64,000 bases of DNA from Desulfobacteraceae bacterium UBA2174. Its GTDB lineage: Bacteria; Desulfobacterota; Desulfobacteria; Desulfobacterales; UBA2174. Numbering within the stretch: the first letter of the stretch is position 1; every line of letters starts with the position of its first letter. Below are positions 60,734 to 64,000 of the stretch, piece by piece. The notes beneath the pieces are model-generated. The model saw nothing but the letters and a program-made list of their open reading frames with translations. It was not told where the DNA came from and searched no databases. The stretch is taken from NCBI GenBank assembly GCA_002327445.1, contig DCWA01000023.1, forward strand, positions 62,001 through 126,000. The letters run 5' to 3'. The position numbers were made by a program, and so were the translations under genes.

Positions 60734-61105
60734 ATGGTGATGGGAGAAGCGGAAAAAACGACCGGCGACGATTTTCTCGACTGGGAGAACCGGCGCTTGT
60801 GCCCCGATGAAAGCTGCATCGGGATCATCGGCCCGGATGGCCGCTGCACCGAGTGCGGCCGCCGGGCGGACCCCGTTTCTGAGCAGGCGTCTTCCGGGAA
60901 TGACGCGCCGCCTTCGGAGGATCGACACACAGCATCCCGGCTGGCCCCCGCGATCGCCGAAATTGAGGGGACGGCTGAACGAATGGAGCCAGCCGACGAC
61001 GATTGGCAGTCCCGCCGACTTTGCCCGGACGGCAACTGCATCGGGATCATCGGCCCCGACGGCCGGTGCAACATCTGCGGCCGCCGGGAGGACGACATTC
61101 CCTGA
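60734..61105 (+). CDS. Small protein with two identical-type zinc ribbons
   Basis: 123 residues. Two copies of a near-identical unit, RRLCPDxxCIGIIGPDGRC, each followed by xxCGRR (about residues 20-44 and 94-118), have cysteines in C-x4-C-x9-C-x2-C spacing, so each unit probably binds one zinc. Between them lies a low-complexity Ala/Glu/Pro linker. No signal peptide. The start is at 60734 (MVMGEAEK) or 60740, with AGGAGAGG before both. No named family is recognised; the doubled ribbon suggests a small adaptor. Divergent from the methyltransferase gene with no other neighbour. Confidence 0.75.
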   Translation: MVMGEAEKTTGDDFLDWENRRLCPDESCIGIIGPDGRCTECGRRADPVSEQASSGNDAPPSEDRHTASRLAPAIAEIEGTAERMEPADDDWQSRRLCPDGNCIGIIGPDGRCNICGRREDDIP

Positions 61106-61364
61106 AGCGCCGTTCAGGCATCCTTTTCTCTACACGCCTGGCGATCTCCTCGACACCCACCTGAGGTCGGGAGATACACGCATCCTTATTTTCAAAACTC
61201 CGAGTTGCCGCCAGGAGTTCTCCCATCCGGGGCATGCCGCATCCCATTTCTCCCGCGCCCGGCGCATCGCCTTCCGGCATAACCAAGGCATCCCGGACGC
61301 TTTCAGGTGGCACATCCGACTCGAAGCCCCGATGGATCAGACACGGGTTGGAAACAGAAAAATA

Positions 61365-61392
61365 TTGGCTGATCATAATTGTGTTCTAATTG
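61365..61392 (+). promoter_or_regulatory. Possible pdxR promoter/operator region
   Basis: TTGGCT (61365-61370), 16-bp spacer, TAATTG (61387-61392), in an AT-rich island with ATTGGC and GGCCAAT arms around it. The rest of the 420-bp gap 61106-61525 is GC-rich and shows nothing else I can support. Confidence 0.35.
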
Positions 61393-61525
61393 GTGGTTGT
61401 GACAGGCCAATTTTCTGACTATGCTCGCTTCAAGGCATCGCGGCAAATCGGGAAGGCAGAACCGCGCCGCATTTCCGGCGCCGCTCTGTCCCGCGAAGGC
61501 AATGCCCGGCACCAGGATCCAGGCC

Positions 61526-63115
61526 ATGAACGTGCTGCTCAACATCGAGGAACAATCCAGGATTCCGGTATTTCGACAGATCATGGACCAGTTGATCCGC
61601 CTGATGGACACGGGCAGCCTCCGGCCGGGAGCCCGCCTGCCGTCCTCCCGGCGCCTGGCCGAGTGCCTCTCGGTCAACCGCTCCACCGTTTACCGGGCCT
61701 ACCAGGAGTTGTGGTCCCTCGGCTACCTGGAAAGCCGGCCGGGGTCGTACTCCACGGTGCGCCGGCGCCCCCGGGCGGCCGCCGGGTCTCCGGACCCCGG
61801 GCCGGGCCTCATCGACTGGTCCCGGCGCGCCACCCCGACATGCGAGGCCCTCTACGCCGCCCACGGTCGCGAGGAGGCCATTTTACGGAGGGCCGCCGGC
61901 AAAGACGTCATCAATTTCGTGCCCCTTTCACCGGACAGCCGCCTGTTTCCCATGGACGCCTTTCGGCGCTGCATGAACCACGCCCTGCGGCACGAGGGGC
62001 CGGCCCTGCTCCAGTACGGCACCCCTCCGGGATACGGGCCGCTGCGGCAGTTCATCGCGGAGCGGATGCGGCTCCACGGCGTGGCGGTGACCGCCGAAGA
62101 GATCCTGATCACCACCGGGGCCCAGAATGCCATCGAACGCCTGCTGCGGCTCCTGGCCGCCCCCGGCGCGGCCCTGGCCTGCGAATCGCCGACCTATTCC
62201 CGGGCCATGGACATCTTCCGGCTGGCCGGGGCCAGGATCGTTGGGGTCCCCATGACCGGGGCGGGGATGGACCTGGACGCGCTGGAGCAGGTAATCCGGC
62301 GGGACGCGCCGGCCCTGGTCTACACCATCCCCAACTTTCACAACCCCACGGGCATCACCACCGATCAGGCCCACCGGGAGCGCCTGCTGGCCATCTGCGA
62401 AGGCCACCGTATCCCCCTGGTGGAAGACGGCTTTGAAGAGGAGATGAAATATTTCGGCAAGACGGTACTGCCGATCAAGTCCATGGATCAGCACGGGGTG
62501 GTCATCTACCTGGGCACCTTTTCCAAGATCCTGTTTCCGGGGCTTCGCATCGGCTGGATCGCCGCCGACCGGCGCTGCATCGACCGGCTGGCGCCGATCC
62601 AGAAAGCCCTCATCCTCTCGGGGAATCTCCTGGACCAAGCGGCCCTGCACCGCTTCTGCCGCATGGGCTACTACGACTTGCACATCAACCGCATGCACCG
62701 GATCTACCGGCGGCGGATGCAGACGGCCCTCGGCGCCCTGAAAACCCGCCTGACGGACGACCGCATCCACTGGAGCGAACCGGCCGGCGGCTACACCATA
62801 TGGGTCCGCCTCCAGGACCTGGCGGCCGCCGAGGAGGAGATCGTCGACCGCTTGGTCGCACACGGCGTGATGGTGCTGCCGGGCAGCTTCCACTTCCACG
62901 GAGCCGCCGACGGGGTCTATTTCCGCCTCTCCATCGCCCACCTGGACGAGGCGGCCATCACCGAGGGGATCCGCCGCCTGGCGGCGGGTCTGGACACCCT
63001 GTACCGCCAAAGCGGCAGTGGAGACCGGCGCTTTACGCCCAGTCCCATCAGAACGATCCCCCGGGGGCGGCCGTGGCCCGAGCGGTCATCCGTCTCATCC
63101 AAGGGGATGACTTGA
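61526..63115 (+). CDS. pdxR: MocR/PdxR-type transcriptional regulator (GntR HTH plus aminotransferase domain)
   Basis: 529 residues. An N-terminal GntR winged helix (residues 1-75, PVFRQIMDQLIRLMDTGSLRPG, ARLPSSRRLAECLSVNRSTV) is followed by a fold-I PLP domain: YTIPNFHNPTGITTD, LVEDGFEEEMKYFG, and GTFSKILFPGLRIGW with the PLP lysine. These regulators sense PLP. The gene precedes pdxS by 185 bp in the same direction, so it probably controls vitamin B6 synthesis, hence the PdxR name (inferred). Start at 61526 or 61502 is possible; neither has a strong ribosome site. The C-terminal 40 residues are Arg/Ser/Pro-rich and may not be structured. Confidence 0.88.
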   Translation: MNVLLNIEEQSRIPVFRQIMDQLIRLMDTGSLRPGARLPSSRRLAECLSVNRSTVYRAYQELWSLGYLESRPGSYSTVRRRPRAAAGSPDPGPGLIDWSRRATPTCEALYAAHGREEAILRRAAGKDVINFVPLSPDSRLFPMDAFRRCMNHALRHEGPALLQYGTPPGYGPLRQFIAERMRLHGVAVTAEEILITTGAQNAIERLLRLLAAPGAALACESPTYSRAMDIFRLAGARIVGVPMTGAGMDLDALEQVIRRDAPALVYTIPNFHNPTGITTDQAHRERLLAICEGHRIPLVEDGFEEEMKYFGKTVLPIKSMDQHGVVIYLGTFSKILFPGLRIGWIAADRRCIDRLAPIQKALILSGNLLDQAALHRFCRMGYYDLHINRMHRIYRRRMQTALGALKTRLTDDRIHWSEPAGGYTIWVRLQDLAAAEEEIVDRLVAHGVMVLPGSFHFHGAADGVYFRLSIAHLDEAAITEGIRRLAAGLDTLYRQSGSGDRRFTPSPIRTIPRGRPWPERSSVSSKGMT

Positions 63116-63300
63116 TTGCTCGCAGCCGGCCAATGGCCGACTTCCTCCTCGCCGGACTGGAGGAAATCGGCCGGCGATCCGGAAAAATTGGAGGCTTTTT
63201 GACGGCCTTGGCAAAAATCCTGGCAACGGATGACACCGCGGCAGGATCGGTCTCTAACGAATGAATGAACTCATCACCCGACATCGAAAAGGAGAATCCC

Positions 63301-64000
63301 ATGACCATCGAACCAACCGGAAACCAAACCATCACCGACCGGGAAACCGGCACCGACATCGTCAAGCGGGGCCTGGCCCAGATGCTCAAGGGGGGCGTGA
63401 TCATGGACGTGGTCACGCCGGACCAGGCGGTGATCGCCGAGCAGGCCGGGGCCGTGGCCGTCATGGCCCTGGAGCGGGTTCCGGCCGATATCCGCGCCCA
63501 TGGCGGGGTGGCCCGCATGTCCGACCCGGGCCTGATCCGGGAAATCATGGCGGCGGTCTCCATCCCGGTAATGGCCAAGTGCCGCATCGGCCACTTCGTG
63601 GAAGCCCAGATCCTGGAAGCCATCGGGGTCGACTACATCGACGAGAGCGAAGTGCTCACCCCCGCCGACGAGCGCTACCACGTGGCCAAGCACAAGTTCA
63701 GGATTCCCTTCGTCTGCGGCTGCCGCAACCTGGGCGAAGCCCTGCGGCGCATCGGCGAGGGGGCGGCCATGATCCGCACCAAGGGTGAGGCGGGCACCGG
63801 GGACGTGGTGGAGGCGGTGCGCCACGCCCGCACGGTCCTGGGCGACATCCGCCGCCTGCAAACCTTGCCGGAGGAAGAGCTGGTCGCCTTCGCCAAGGAG
63901 ATCGGCGCGCCCCTGGAGCTGGTGCGCGAGACGCGCGCCCTGGGCCGCCTGCCGGTGGTCAACTTCGCCGCCGGCGGCATCGCCACCCCCGCCGACGCCG
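63301..64000 (+). CDS. pdxS: Pyridoxal 5'-phosphate synthase PdxS, N-terminal part, runs off window
   Basis: 233 residues are visible of about 290-300. PdxS, with PdxT, makes PLP directly from ribose 5-phosphate, glyceraldehyde 3-phosphate and ammonia. Visible: GLAQMLKGGVIMDVVTPDQA, AVAVMALERVPADIRAHGGV, PVMAKCRIGHFVEAQILE, DYIDESEVLTPADE, FVCGCRNLGEALRRI, EGAAMIRTKGEAGTG and VNFAAGGIATPADA. The catalytic lysines lie in the MALERVP-proximal and IRTKGE regions as in the family. Start ATG with AAAAGGAGAA. A pdxT gene is expected just beyond the edge. Confidence 0.96.
   Translation, partial: MTIEPTGNQTITDRETGTDIVKRGLAQMLKGGVIMDVVTPDQAVIAEQAGAVAVMALERVPADIRAHGGVARMSDPGLIREIMAAVSIPVMAKCRIGHFVEAQILEAIGVDYIDESEVLTPADERYHVAKHKFRIPFVCGCRNLGEALRRIGEGAAMIRTKGEAGTGDVVEAVRHARTVLGDIRRLQTLPEEELVAFAKEIGAPLELVRETRALGRLPVVNFAAGGIATPADA

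Overview
The window looks like the chromosome of a GC-rich anaerobic deltaproteobacterium (Desulfobacterota), probably a complete-oxidising sulfate reducer or a relative able to run the Wood-Ljungdahl pathway. The main evidence is a near-complete CO dehydrogenase/acetyl-CoA synthase (CODH/ACS) cluster on the minus strand (1.5-10.2 kb), an unlinked RACo-type reductive activator of the corrinoid protein (25.6-27.5 kb), a very large BcrA/BadF-type activase (53.6-57.9 kb), ferredoxin-rich electron-transfer proteins and many two-component sensors. Genus assignment is inference; there is no rRNA or tRNA gene in the window.

Layout. 1-1.4 kb: start of a large unidentified helical protein that runs off the left edge. 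1.5-10.4 kb: acs operon, transcribed right to left as acsD, a small Ala/Glu/Lys-repeat protein, acsA (CODH), acsB (ACS), acsC and acsE, ending in an intrinsic terminator, with a promoter near 10.43 kb. 10.5-12.4 kb: an acetyl-CoA hydrolase/CoA-transferase fused to a GNAT domain. 12.6-20 kb: housekeeping and small genes (tatA, ssb, dusB with a DUF1848 gene, hisC, an inositol-monophosphatase-family gene, hsp20). 20.3-25.6 kb: a double-length UvrA. 25.6-30.4 kb: RACo, divergent from a Tat-exported DUF362 protein and a membrane polyferredoxin. 30.5-36.3 kb: radical SAM protein, transketolase, a GDT1-type transporter, IHF alpha and RarD. 36.4-42.9 kb: two sensor kinases, with a four-helix-bundle gene bracketed by 9-bp-periodic inverted repeats between them and a decayed kinase fragment after them. 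42.9-50.8 kb: metallophosphoesterase, hydrolase, SDR, a SpoT-like HD protein, clpB and a broken DUF4143 ATPase. 51.4-61.1 kb: lipoprotein, hydrolase, giant activase, NlpC/P60 lipoprotein, TPR protein, methyltransferase and a tandem zinc-ribbon protein. 61.5-64 kb: pdxR and the start of pdxS (vitamin B6).

How genes fit together. AcsE moves methyl between tetrahydrofolate and the AcsCD corrinoid protein, AcsB makes or breaks acetyl-CoA, AcsA handles CO/CO2, and RACo rescues inactive Co(II) corrinoid. The neighbouring hydrolase/transferase could interconvert acetyl-CoA and acetate. clpB and hsp20, 28 kb apart, share a nearly identical promoter core and may be one stress regulon.

The most unusual signal is a set of intergenic elements built from 9-bp units, several of them palindromic. 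One carries a four-helix-bundle gene between its inverted arms, and another, 3.7 kb away, is the same arm pair with no gene. This resembles an autonomous/non-autonomous mobile-element pair. Large open frames antisense to uvrA, the acs genes and the hybrid kinase are GC-rich shadows and are left out.
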